Shown here: positions 8,557 through 15,696 of the stretch, piece after piece
Numbering within the stretch: position 1 is the first letter of the stretch
How the letters are laid out: the number at the start of each line of letters is the position of its first letter
From: Amycolatopsis japonica
GTDB lineage: Bacteria > Actinomycetota > Actinomycetes > Mycobacteriales > Pseudonocardiaceae
Reading direction: 5' to 3'
Assembly: GCF_000732925.1 (NCBI RefSeq)
Contig: NZ_CP008953.1
Location: 3,720,001 to 3,784,000 of the forward strand
DNA length: 64,000 nucleotides
Translations under genes and position numbers: made by a program
The notes under the pieces: generated by a model
Database searches by the model: none
What the model was told of the DNA's origin: nothing
What the model saw: the letters and a program-made list of their open reading frames with translations, nothing else

Positions 8557-10005
8557 TCAGTGGTGAGCGGCGGCCGGGGTGCCGCCGGCGCTCTTCTTGA
8601 CGAACAGCGAACCGGCGAACGCGGCCAGCCCGATGCAACCGGCGACCATGAACGTGGTGCGGATACCCGCCGAGTCGGGGCTGGTCGCCCCGGCCGTGGT
8701 CGTGCTCGCCGTGGCCACCGCGATGAACATGGCGGTGCCGAGCGCGCCGGCGAGCTGCTGCAGGGTGGCGAGGATCGCGCTGCCGTGTGAATAGAGGTGC
8801 TCGGGCAGCGACCCGAGAGACTCGGTCATCAGCGGGGTCATCATCAGGCCGAGCCCGCCCATCAGGAGGACGTGGATGGCGATGGCCGCGATCAGCGGTG
8901 ATTCCGGGCCGAGCAGCGCGAACAGCCACAGCGAGACCGCCATCGCGGCTGCGCCGGGGATGACCAGGGGCCGGGGGCCGAGGCGGTCGTACAACGCGCC
9001 GACCGGGCGGCCGAGCAACCCGAGGACCAGACCGCCGGGGAGCACCGCGAGCCCGCTGACGAACGTGCTGGTGCGCAGGACGGTCTGCAGGTACAGCGGA
9101 AGCAGGATCGCCGCGGCGCCGAGCAGGCACATGAACAGCAGCGCCGTCAGCACCAGCGAGACGACGAAACTGCGGTGGGTGAACGGGCGCAGGTCCAGCA
9201 GCGCGCGATCTTCCTTCTGCAGGCGCAGCTGGCGCCAGGTGAACACCGCGAGCGCCGCGGCCCCGACGACGATCGGCACCCACGGCGGCACCGGCTGGTG
9301 CCCGCCCGCGGACTCGCCGGACACGGACAGGCCGTACAGCACGCCACCGAAACCGACGGCGGACAGGATCACCGACAGCACGTCCAGCGGAACCTTGCGG
9401 GTGTCGCTCCCGAGCCGCAGCTGCAGCATGCCGACCACCAGTGCGGCGAGCGCGAGCGGCAGCACGATCCAGAACATCCAGCGCCAGCCGAGCGAGGAGA
9501 GCACGGCACCGCCGATGGTCGGGCCGATCGCCGGGGCGACCGCGATGACGATGGTGATCGTGCCCATCGTGGCGCCGCGTTTCTCCACCGGGACCAGGCG
9601 CATCACCGTGGTCATCAGCAGCGGCAGCATCACCGCGGTACCGCAGGCCTGGATGACCCGGCCGGTCAGCAGGAGCGCGAAGCCCGGGGCCAGCGCGCTG
9701 ACCAGGGTGCCGGTGCTGAACAGGGTCAGCGAGGCGAGGAAGACCTGGCGCGGGGTGAACCGTTCGAGCAGGAACCCGGTGGTCGGGATGACGACCGCCA
9801 TGGTCAGCAGGAAGCCGCTGGTCAGCCACTGGACGGTGGTGGTCGGGACCTTGAGGTCGACGGTCAGGTCACGCAGCGCGACGCTCAGGATGGTCTCGTT
9901 GAGGATCATCACGAACGCGGACAGGACCAGGACCCCGATCAGGAGCCCGGCTTTCGCCGGTGCCCGTTCCTGGTCGTGGGTGGTTTCGGGCAGGGTCTCG
10001 GTCAT
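8557..10005 (-). CDS. MFS multidrug exporter, DHA2 (EmrB/QacA) family
   Basis: 482-residue drug:proton antiporter with about 14 hydrophobic segments. It shows the DHA2-type helix 1 (SAFVMILNETILSVAL), the VQWLTSGFLLTMAV motif, and motif C at APAIGPTIGG. ATG 10005 is preceded by AGGAG at good spacing; the frame extends 19 residues further without a better signal. It is convergent with the acyltransferase, with only 9 bp between stops. No dedicated regulator is adjacent; the MarR gene at 11100 is about 1.1 kb away. Substrate unknown. Confidence 0.92.
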   Translation of the reverse strand: MTETLPETTHDQERAPAKAGLLIGVLVLSAFVMILNETILSVALRDLTVDLKVPTTTVQWLTSGFLLTMAVVIPTTGFLLERFTPRQVFLASLTLFSTGTLVSALAPGFALLLTGRVIQACGTAVMLPLLMTTVMRLVPVEKRGATMGTITIVIAVAPAIGPTIGGAVLSSLGWRWMFWIVLPLALAALVVGMLQLRLGSDTRKVPLDVLSVILSAVGFGGVLYGLSVSGESAGGHQPVPPWVPIVVGAAALAVFTWRQLRLQKEDRALLDLRPFTHRSFVVSLVLTALLFMCLLGAAAILLPLYLQTVLRTSTFVSGLAVLPGGLVLGLLGRPVGALYDRLGPRPLVIPGAAAMAVSLWLFALLGPESPLIAAIAIHVLLMGGLGLMMTPLMTESLGSLPEHLYSHGSAILATLQQLAGALGTAMFIAVATASTTTAGATSPDSAGIRTTFMVAGCIGLAAFAGSLFVKKSAGGTPAAAHH

Positions 10006-10214
10006 CAGTGAAGGGCTCCTGGAAGGGCGCGGGTCCGCGTGGGCCGCCTTCGACGACGGCAACGGTGACAGCGAAGGCGAGGGTGAATTCGTCCTTCAGT
10101 CTGCCTGTGCCGGTCCGTGCCTGTCACGTGAATTTCCGTAGTGAGTACGGTCACTGCCCGTTCGGGCGGCCTCGGACCGCACGTCGGCGGAACGGATTTT
10201 CCGTGGTGGCACGA

Positions 10215-10220
10215 TAAAAT
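10215..10220 (+). promoter_or_regulatory. -10 box TAAAAT for a leaderless transcript
   Basis: TAAAAT ends 6 bp before the GTG start at 10227, so transcription would start on the start codon. No Shine-Dalgarno is seen in front of this gene, which fits leaderless translation, common in actinobacteria. No clear -35 is visible. Confidence 0.5.
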
Positions 10221-10226
10221 CGGCCT

Positions 10227-11078
10227 GTGACCAGAGCGATCACGGCGGAACGATGGCATTCGGTGCGGCGAGCCTATCGGGTGACGGGTGCGCGATTCGC
10301 GGAAATGGTGGGGCGCGTCCGGGATCCGGCCGCGATGGTCACCGCGGAGTGGACGGTGGCCGAAACGGTCGCCCACGTCGCGATGATCGCGAAGATGTAC
10401 ACGGCGCTGGTGCGCCCGGACGGCGCCCCGGTGCTGGACGCCCGCGGTCAGAGCCAGGTCGAAAAGACCACTGTGGACACGGTTTCCGTTTTGAACGGCT
10501 TGGTGCTGCGGGAGTTTCCCGAACGCGACCTCGGCGTGCTGGTGACCGGATTGCTCGCGGACATCGAAGAAGTACTGCGCGTGACCGAGGACGCCGACCC
10601 GGCGACCTCGCTGGACTGGCTCGGGGATTCGAAGGTGCCGCTGGCCGGTGTGCTCGCCCATCTGGTCAACGAACTGCAGATCCACGGCTGGGACATCGCC
10701 AGGGTGCTGAAGCTGCCGTGGACGATTCCGCCGTCCGACGCGGCTTTGTTCTTCGATCTCTTCCTGGTCGGCGTGCTGAGCCATGACATCGGGCATCTCC
10801 TCGACACCGACGAGCCGCCGCGAGAACGACGGATCGCCGTGGCGTTCCGGTCGGCGTACACGTCGCCTGTCGTGCTGGTGCTGCATCGGGGACGGGTGAG
10901 CGTCGAGGAGCCCGGAGGCCCGGTCGACGCGCGGATCTCGTTCGATCCGCCGTCGCTGAACCTGATGCTGTTCCACCGGGTCGGCAAGGTGCGTTCCGCG
11001 CTGACGGGCAAGGTCGTCGTCGGTGGTCCGCGACCGTGGCTGCTGCCCGCTTTCCTGCGTGTCGTGCGGCTGCCCTGA
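10227..11078 (+). CDS. Maleylpyruvate isomerase-type mycothiol-dependent family protein
   Basis: 283 residues with an N-terminal DinB/MDMPI-like helical bundle. Its conserved segments are AEWTVAETVAHVAMIA and LAHLVNELQIHGWDIAR, whose histidines bind a divalent metal in this family. Characterised members use mycothiol as cofactor for isomerisation or thiol transfer, but most paralogues are of unknown function. The C-terminal ~100 residues are less conserved and resemble the MDMPI C-terminal / SCP2-like domain. It is a single gene with its own promoter; the exact reaction is not deducible. Confidence 0.7.
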   Translation: MTRAITAERWHSVRRAYRVTGARFAEMVGRVRDPAAMVTAEWTVAETVAHVAMIAKMYTALVRPDGAPVLDARGQSQVEKTTVDTVSVLNGLVLREFPERDLGVLVTGLLADIEEVLRVTEDADPATSLDWLGDSKVPLAGVLAHLVNELQIHGWDIARVLKLPWTIPPSDAALFFDLFLVGVLSHDIGHLLDTDEPPRERRIAVAFRSAYTSPVVLVLHRGRVSVEEPGGPVDARISFDPPSLNLMLFHRVGKVRSALTGKVVVGGPRPWLLPAFLRVVRLP

Positions 11079-11087
11079 GCGCACGGT

Positions 11088-11093
11088 TAGGCT
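11088..11093 (+). promoter_or_regulatory. -10 box TAGGCT for leaderless MarR gene
   Basis: TAGGCT ends 6 bp before the GTG at 11100, the same geometry as the -10/start pair at 10215/10227. There is no ribosome binding site. Confidence 0.4.
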
Positions 11094-11099
11094 TTCGCG

Positions 11100-11594
11100 G
11101 TGCCGAAGGATTCCATCGACCGCATGGTCGACGAGTGGGCCGCCAGCGACGGCGCGCTCGACGTCAGCGCCCTGCAGGTGGTCGGCCGGTTGTTCCGGAC
11201 CGCCGGGCACGGCCAGGCGGCCGTCGTCGAGGCACTTCGGCCGTTCGGTCTCAGCTATGCCGACTTCGACGTCCTGAACACCCTCCGGCGCCGCGACGAT
11301 CCCGGCGGGACGCATCCGCGGGATCTGGCGGAGACCGCGCTGATCACCTCCGGCGCGATGACCGCGCGGCTCGACCGGCTGGAGCGGAGTGGCCTGGTGA
11401 AGCGCCACTCCGATCCCGAGGATCGCCGCGCGGTCCGGATCCGGCTCACCAAGGCCGGGGCCGACCTCGCGGCGAAGGCACTGGACGCCGTCCTCGTCGC
11501 CGACGAAGACATCCTGTCGCCGCTCAGCCCGGCGCAACGGCGGACGCTGGCCACGCTGCTGAAGAAGCTCCTCCTGCACGCCGAAGCGGGCTAG
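11100..11594 (+). CDS. MarR-family transcriptional regulator
   Basis: 164-residue winged-helix repressor. The DNA-binding core is about residues 45-110 (LRPFGLSYADFDVLNTL, then TSGAMTARLDRLERSGLV, then the wing HSDPEDRRAVRIRLT), flanked by dimerisation helices. MarR proteins usually bind a palindrome in their own promoter and are released by phenolic ligands. GTG 11100 is the start of a leaderless message. The gene ends on the palindrome CTAG, which also encodes the stop of the convergent gene. Its target is unknown; the upstream mycothiol-type gene is a candidate by proximity. Confidence 0.92.
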   Translation: MPKDSIDRMVDEWAASDGALDVSALQVVGRLFRTAGHGQAAVVEALRPFGLSYADFDVLNTLRRRDDPGGTHPRDLAETALITSGAMTARLDRLERSGLVKRHSDPEDRRAVRIRLTKAGADLAAKALDAVLVADEDILSPLSPAQRRTLATLLKKLLLHAEAG

Positions 11595-12190
11595 ACGTTT
11601 TCCGCCTCGAACTCCGCCTTGTACGCGGCCGCGCGCTCGATCGAGTCGACCGGCCAGGCCACGAGGCTCACCGGCACCCGGTCGCCGACGGCCGCCGCGA
11701 CGTCGCGGGCGATGGTCAGTGAGGTGCCACCGCAGATCTCGATCGCCTCGGTCCCGGCGTCGGCCAGCTCGAGGGCGATCCGGACCGCGGTGGGGGAGTC
11801 CGGCACCGAGACCACTGTCGTCCTGCCGCCGCCCGCGTGCTCGCGGACCAGGCGGTGTTTCGCCGGATCGGCGCTCGGATGCCCGACGAAGACGGTGGCG
11901 GAATCGCGGATCGGCCGCGGAGCCGGTGCCCCGTACCCCGCGACGCCGACCGCGGCCCGGCCGCCGACGGCCTCGATGACCTGAGCGGCCGAAGCGAGGT
12001 CGAAACCGCGGTACAGCTCCATGAGCCGGGCGCCGTCGGTCACCGCCTCGGCCGCGACCTTCGCGGCGGCGGCGCCGTCCGGAACCCAGACGAGCAGGGC
12101 CTCCGCATCACCGAGGTCTTGTGTCACCCGGTCGGTTCCGGGGTCGGAACCCGGCTCGAGAAAGAGGAACAGATCGATGTTCTCGCTCAT
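11591..12190 (-). CDS. Hypothetical protein, tandem-duplicated DUF6506-like domain
   Basis: 199-residue protein of unknown function. The two halves share a pattern: VPD, about 12 residues, EA/ELADAG, then ELYRGF or EICGGT, then A..V..AVG.R..V. This suggests an internal duplication of a roughly 85-residue unit resembling DUF6506, a small actinobacterial family, as I recall it. ATG 12190 is used; a GTG at 12199 would add three residues. There is no signal peptide or membrane segment. It lies just downstream of an HxlR regulator with a palindrome in between, so it is probably that regulator's target. Confidence 0.6.
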   Translation of the reverse strand: MSENIDLFLFLEPGSDPGTDRVTQDLGDAEALLVWVPDGAAAAKVAAEAVTDGARLMELYRGFDLASAAQVIEAVGGRAAVGVAGYGAPAPRPIRDSATVFVGHPSADPAKHRLVREHAGGGRTTVVSVPDSPTAVRIALELADAGTEAIEICGGTSLTIARDVAAAVGDRVPVSLVAWPVDSIERAAAYKAEFEAENV

Positions 12191-12207
12191 GACACCCACC
12201 CAGTTAG

Positions 12208-12234
12208 CTTGGTATTGAACTACTTGATACCAAG
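12208..12234. promoter_or_regulatory. Palindromic operator candidate CTTGGTAT-N11-ATACCAAG
   Basis: Perfect 8-bp arms separated by 11 bp, 18 bp upstream of the ATG at 12190 and just behind the HxlR-family gene. HxlR proteins are dimeric winged-helix repressors that bind such dyads. The AT-rich dyad is out of character for this DNA, which supports a functional site. Confidence 0.6.
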
Positions 12235-12270
12235 GTTAACCGGGCGGGATCGCCGTGTATTCCGGAAAGC

Positions 12271-12654
12271 TCAGGCGGGAGCGTCGAACCGGCGCCGCGA
12301 GTTCTCGATGTGGCCGAGGAACCGGTGGGTCCAGTCGCACATCCCGTCGACCGTCGCGCGCAGACCGTGGCCCGCCTCGGTGAGGGTGTAGTCGACGCGC
12401 GGCGGCACCGTCGGATGCACGGTTCGCTCAAGGAGGCCGTTGCGCTCCAGCATGCGCAGGTTCTGGGTCAGCATCTTGTGGCTGATGCCCTCGATGTCGT
12501 CGCGTAACTCGGTGAACCGCCGCGTGCGGTCGCCGACCGTTTCGATGATCAGGAGCGCCCACTTGTTGGCGACGTCGGAGAAGATCTCGCGCGCCAGTGA
12601 GTCCGCCCGCAGGAGATCGGCGTCGTCCGAACCGTTGAGCTGCTTGGTCACCAT
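12271..12654 (-). CDS. HxlR-family winged-helix transcriptional regulator
   Basis: 127-residue dimeric DNA-binding protein. It has the family sequence ANKWALLIIETVGDRTRRF, the recognition helix region GISHKMLTQNLRMLERNGLL, and the wing VPPRVDYTLTEAGHGL. Redox-sensing members carry an N-terminal cysteine; here the only cysteine (MCDW) lies near the C-terminus, so thiol sensing of that kind is unlikely. It is divergent from the RidA gene and upstream of the duplicated-domain protein, so it could control either or both; the palindrome at 12208 favours the latter. Confidence 0.92.
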   Translation of the reverse strand: MVTKQLNGSDDADLLRADSLAREIFSDVANKWALLIIETVGDRTRRFTELRDDIEGISHKMLTQNLRMLERNGLLERTVHPTVPPRVDYTLTEAGHGLRATVDGMCDWTHRFLGHIENSRRRFDAPA

Positions 12655-12750
12655 GAGGTTCCCCAGTCACGAAAAAGTGCGTTCTTCCAGGTCGTCGCAC
12701 ACTCTCCTACAGTTCCTGGGTAACCACAAGTGACCTACGAGGGAGTACGG

Positions 12751-13158
12751 ATGAGCATCACCCTGGTGAATCCCGCGGGACTGCCGGAGATCCCCGCCTA
12801 CCGGCAGGTGTCGATCGCGACCGGGTCGAAGCTGGTCTTCATCGCGGGGCAGGTCTCCTGGGACGCCGACGGGGCCCTTGTCGGCGAAGGGGACCTCGCC
12901 GCCCAGGTCGAGCAGTGCTACCTGAACATCGGCACCGCGCTCGCCGGGGCCGGCGCCACCTTCGACGACGTCGCGAAGATAACCGTCTACGTCGTCGACT
13001 GGACGCCGGACAAACTCGCGCTGTTCCTCGAAGGCGTGGACCGGGCCGCCGCGAAACTGGGCGGCACCCCGGTCCCGCCGGGAACGCTGATCGGTGTCGC
13101 GGCACTCGACGTGCCCGAGCACCTCGTCGAGGTCGAGGCGACCGCGGTCATCGACTGA
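12751..13158 (+). CDS. RidA/YjgF-family protein
   Basis: 135-residue trimeric RidA-family protein, probably an enamine/imine deaminase that clears reactive 2-aminoacrylate-type intermediates. It shows the family features FIAGQVSWDADG and VEVEATAVID, and VPPGTLIGVAAL near the active site. The conserved arginine of canonical RidA (in the RxxV region) is not obvious; the matching stretch reads GGTPVPPGTLIGV, so it may be a non-deaminase subgroup. ATG 12751 has GAGGGA six bases upstream; a GTG at 12730 is less likely. It is divergent from the HxlR gene. Confidence 0.85.
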   Translation: MSITLVNPAGLPEIPAYRQVSIATGSKLVFIAGQVSWDADGALVGEGDLAAQVEQCYLNIGTALAGAGATFDDVAKITVYVVDWTPDKLALFLEGVDRAAAKLGGTPVPPGTLIGVAALDVPEHLVEVEATAVID

Positions 13159-13161
13159 CGC

Positions 13162-13641
13162 TCACTGACCGCGCGCGGCGCGCCAGATGGGGCTGTCGAC
13201 GTAGTGGTTGTCGTACTGCTTCGAGGACGCGGCGATCTCCGAGGGGTCCGCTTCGCCGCGCGCGACCCGGTCAAGGAGCCGGTAGTAGTCGAAGCGGGCC
13301 ATGCCCGGCGTGAAGGTGACCAGGACGTCCGCGTCCGATCCGGCGGCGGGTCCGAACGCGTGCGGCACCCTGGGCGGCACGGCGAGGAAGTCGCCCTTTT
13401 CCAGGGTGTGCAAGGTTTCCTCGACGAGGACCTGGAGTTTCCCTTCGAGCACGAAGAAGAACTCGGTCGCGCGGGTGTGGAAGTGGGCCGGGGTGCCGAA
13501 GACGCCGTCCTTCAGGGTCGCGCGGTTCGCGGTGAAGCCCCCGTCGGTGGTGTCCGAGTCGGCCAGCAGCGTGATCTCGCTGCCCGGCGCGTCGCTGACG
13601 ATCTCGGCGTCGGCGGCCCGGAGGAGGATGGGGTCGAACAT
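13162..13641 (-). CDS. Cupin-domain protein
   Basis: 159-residue single-domain cupin. Motif 1 is THFH-like (GTPAHFHTRATEFFFVLEG) with two histidines and a glutamate for metal binding; motif 2 is GDFLAVPPRVPHAF with the last histidine. Small cupins of this shape range from dioxygenases to isomerases and ligand-binding proteins, so no reaction is assigned. AAGGAG lies before ATG 13641. It is convergent with RidA, with stops 3 bp apart. A large hairpin lies between it and the upstream VOC gene. Confidence 0.85.
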   Translation of the reverse strand: MFDPILLRAADAEIVSDAPGSEITLLADSDTTDGGFTANRATLKDGVFGTPAHFHTRATEFFFVLEGKLQVLVEETLHTLEKGDFLAVPPRVPHAFGPAAGSDADVLVTFTPGMARFDYYRLLDRVARGEADPSEIAASSKQYDNHYVDSPIWRAARGQ

Positions 13642-13771
13642 GGTGGCGTCTCCTTGGTTCTTCGTGTTCAGCAGGCTCGCTGACAGAACCCAGCCTCTCC
13701 CGGGGGCGGAAGGTGATCAACGCGGAAACCCGCACTGATCGATAATGCGGAAGTTATCGATGCGGCGGACT

Positions 13772-13826
13772 GTCCGTGAAGGCCTCCTTGAGGGACTCTG
13801 GGTCCCTCAAGGAGGCCTTCACGGAC
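13772..13826. repeat. 55-bp perfect hairpin element, copy 1
   Basis: 25-nt arms (beginning GTCCGTGAAGGCC, ending GAGGGAC) are exactly complementary around the loop TCTGG. It lies just beyond the stop of the VOC gene, where it could end transcription. The same 55 bp occur at 47179-47233 in the opposite orientation (loop CCAGA). There is no U-tract. Confidence 0.9.
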
Positions 13827-13841
13827 TTGCGCGCCCCTAGG

Positions 13842-14273
13842 TCAGGCGGCGAAGACCTGCGAGTCGTCGGCGAAAGCCTTGAACTCCAGCGCGTTGCCCG
13901 CCGGGTCCAGCAGGAACATCGTCCACTGCTCCCCGGTCTGGCCCTCGAAGCGGACGTAGGGCTCGATGACGAACGAGGTGTCCGTGGCGCGCAGCCGGTC
14001 CGCGAGCTTCTTGAACTCCGGCACGGTCAGGATCAGCCCGAAGTGGGGGACGGGCACGTCATGACCGTCGACCGGGTTGTGGATCCGCTGCGGCCGTTCC
14101 GGGGCGAGGTGCGTGACGAACTGGTGGCCGTGGAGGTTCCAGTCGATCCACGTGTCGGAGCTGCGGCCCTGCTCGAGGCCGAGGACTTCGCCGTAGAAGG
14201 TGCGCGCGGCGGCCAGGTCGTCGACGGGCATGGCGAGGTGGAAGCGCGGGATGGGGGAGTCGAGGACGGTCAT
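13842..14273 (-). CDS. VOC-family (glyoxalase/bleomycin-resistance fold) protein
   Basis: 143-residue protein with the paired beta-alpha-beta-beta-beta repeats of the VOC superfamily: PRFHLAMPVDDLAAARTFYGEVLG opens the first half and PHFGLILTVPEFKKLADRL the second. It ends with the GNALEFKAF glutamate motif. Candidate metal ligands are the histidines of RFHLAM and PHFGL and that glutamate. Members may be isomerases, dioxygenases or binding proteins. The start at 14273 gives the standard N-terminus with GGAAAGGA upstream. It is divergent from the GntR gene and shares an operator-like dyad with it, so it is a likely target. Confidence 0.88.
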   Translation of the reverse strand: MTVLDSPIPRFHLAMPVDDLAAARTFYGEVLGLEQGRSSDTWIDWNLHGHQFVTHLAPERPQRIHNPVDGHDVPVPHFGLILTVPEFKKLADRLRATDTSFVIEPYVRFEGQTGEQWTMFLLDPAGNALEFKAFADDSQVFAA

Positions 14274-14305
14274 TTCGAGGGATCCTTTCCGGCGGGGCGA
14301 AGCAC

Positions 14306-14331
14306 TTGTCGCAATGTTAACATTAGGACAA
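14306..14331. promoter_or_regulatory. GntR operator candidate, core AATGTTAACATT
   Basis: A perfect 12-bp palindrome AATGTTAACATT (14313-14324) is flanked symmetrically by TTGT and ACAA. It sits between the divergent VOC and GntR genes, 33 bp from one start and 45 bp from the other. FadR/FCD-type GntR dimers bind such AT-rich dyads. The link is inferred from position. Confidence 0.6.
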
Positions 14332-14375
14332 AGTGCGAGGTCGCTACGATCGGCCGTTCCGGCGGAAGGATGAGG

Positions 14376-15032
14376 ATGAGCGAACCCGGCAGGGTGGTGC
14401 CGGCGCGTCGTCGCGGGCTGGCGGACGAGGTGGCCGACAGGGTCAGGGACGCCATCTTCGGCGGCGCCTATCCGCCCGGCGCGCAGCTGCGCGAGGTCGA
14501 GCTTTCGGCGGCGCTCGGCGTCAGCCGCGGTCCCGTGCGCGAGGCGTTGCTGAAACTGGAGCGCGAGGGCCTGGTCCGCAGTGAATGGCATCGCGGCGCG
14601 ATCGTCACGACGCTGTCCGATGTGGACGTCGCGGAACTCGACAGCCTGCGTTCGGCGCTGGAACAGCTCGCCGTCCGGCTCGTGGTCGCGAACGCGCCGG
14701 AGGCGGATCTGGCCGCGATCGACGAGGTCGTCGACCGGATGGACCGGGCGCGTGACGAGCACGAGATGGTCCGCTGCGACATCGACTTCCACGACGCGGT
14801 CTATGCCGCGTCCGGGCATCGGCGGCTCGTCGAGGCGTGGCAGGCGATCCGCTCCCAGGTGTACCTGTTCCTGCTGACCCGGATCGGCGTGAGCTCCGAC
14901 GGCTACCTCACGAGCATTCCGGCCGAGCATCGTCGGCTGGCGTCGGCGCTTCGTGCCCGTGATGGCGAGAAGGCGCTCGAACTTTTCGCCGTCCACCGCG
15001 GGGAAGCCTTCGACGTGCTGACCGGTAAGTGA
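14376..15032 (+). CDS. GntR-family regulator, FadR/FCD type
   Basis: 218-residue repressor. The N-terminal winged helix (about 14-80) reads ADEVADRVRDAIFGGAYPPG, then VSRGPVREALLKLEREGLV. The all-helical FCD ligand domain follows, with metal-site residues in CDIDFHDAVYAASGH and IPAEHRRLASAL. FCD proteins bind carboxylic-acid metabolites. ATG 14376 has GGAAGGA upstream; ATG 14370 is two codons earlier. Its stop overlaps the next gene's start by 4 bp, so the downstream unknown gene is translationally coupled. Confidence 0.92.
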   Translation: MSEPGRVVPARRRGLADEVADRVRDAIFGGAYPPGAQLREVELSAALGVSRGPVREALLKLEREGLVRSEWHRGAIVTTLSDVDVAELDSLRSALEQLAVRLVVANAPEADLAAIDEVVDRMDRARDEHEMVRCDIDFHDAVYAASGHRRLVEAWQAIRSQVYLFLLTRIGVSSDGYLTSIPAEHRRLASALRARDGEKALELFAVHRGEAFDVLTGK

Positions 15033-15553
15033 CCGTGCTCAATATCCGGTTCAACGACCTGGCCGCCGCCGCACTCGGCCCGGCGGATGCGTTACCGCTC
15101 GACCGGTTGGCGCCGGGGCTGCGGGAGATGATCGCCGACGGGGTCGAGCTTGCCGGTGAAGTGGTCACGCTCGGAGGCATCCCCGCTTGGGCGGGACGGC
15201 CGCCGGGAAGGCAGGCCGACCTGACCGGCTGGGAGTGCTTCGTCAGCAGCTTCCATCTCGAAGACCACCTGCCGATCGAAGCGGGAAGCCTGCCCGACGG
15301 CGAACCGGTGATCTCCGAAGCGGATCAGATCCTGATGTTGCGTCACGGCCTCGGGTTCGCGCTCGAGATCGCCAAGGCTGCGCCGGTCCCCGTCCGGTGC
15401 GTCGTCGGCGCCAACAGTACGAACGGGACGTTCCGGTTCCACCGTGCCCGGCCGGGGGAGTCCTGGCTTCACAACGATCTGGACGCCTATCGTATGGAGA
15501 AGGTGATCACCGTCGATCACGGTCCCGCGACCCTGGGCGGAACCCCCTGGTGA
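15029..15553 (+). CDS. Hypothetical protein coupled to GntR
   Basis: 174-residue soluble protein that I do not recognise. Coding potential is good, and the GTG start overlaps the GntR stop (GTGA), the usual sign of a real gene. It contains no signal peptide, membrane segment or familiar motif. Features worth noting are WECFVSSFHLEDHLP, QILMLRHGLGFALEIA and the tail ATLGGTPW. Mixed hydrophobic and acidic composition suggests a compact alpha/beta fold. It may share a pathway with the VOC protein across the GntR operator. Confidence 0.75.
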   Translation: MTVLNIRFNDLAAAALGPADALPLDRLAPGLREMIADGVELAGEVVTLGGIPAWAGRPPGRQADLTGWECFVSSFHLEDHLPIEAGSLPDGEPVISEADQILMLRHGLGFALEIAKAAPVPVRCVVGANSTNGTFRFHRARPGESWLHNDLDAYRMEKVITVDHGPATLGGTPW

Positions 15554-15593
15554 CCGATACGGCGGCGAGGTGGACGAAATGGTGCCCTGGGTC

Positions 15594-15622
15594 TTGACGC
15601 CAAGGTGGGCCACGGCTTAACT
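15594..15622 (+). promoter_or_regulatory. Sigma70-type promoter TTGACG-N17-TTAACT with dyad
   Basis: TTGACG (15594-15599) and TTAACT (15617-15622) are separated by 17 bp, an unusually good consensus for this genome, 75 bp upstream of the sugar-binding protein gene. The dyad GGCTT-AACTC-AAGCC (15614-15628) straddles the -10 and could be a repressor site. No CebR-type TGGGAGCGCTCCCA box is present. Confidence 0.6.
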
Positions 15623-15696
15623 CAAGCCCTGAAATAAGGCGTGTCCCGGGTCACAGGCTCCGGACGCGGCTTGGCCACTCACCCCGAGGACCATCG

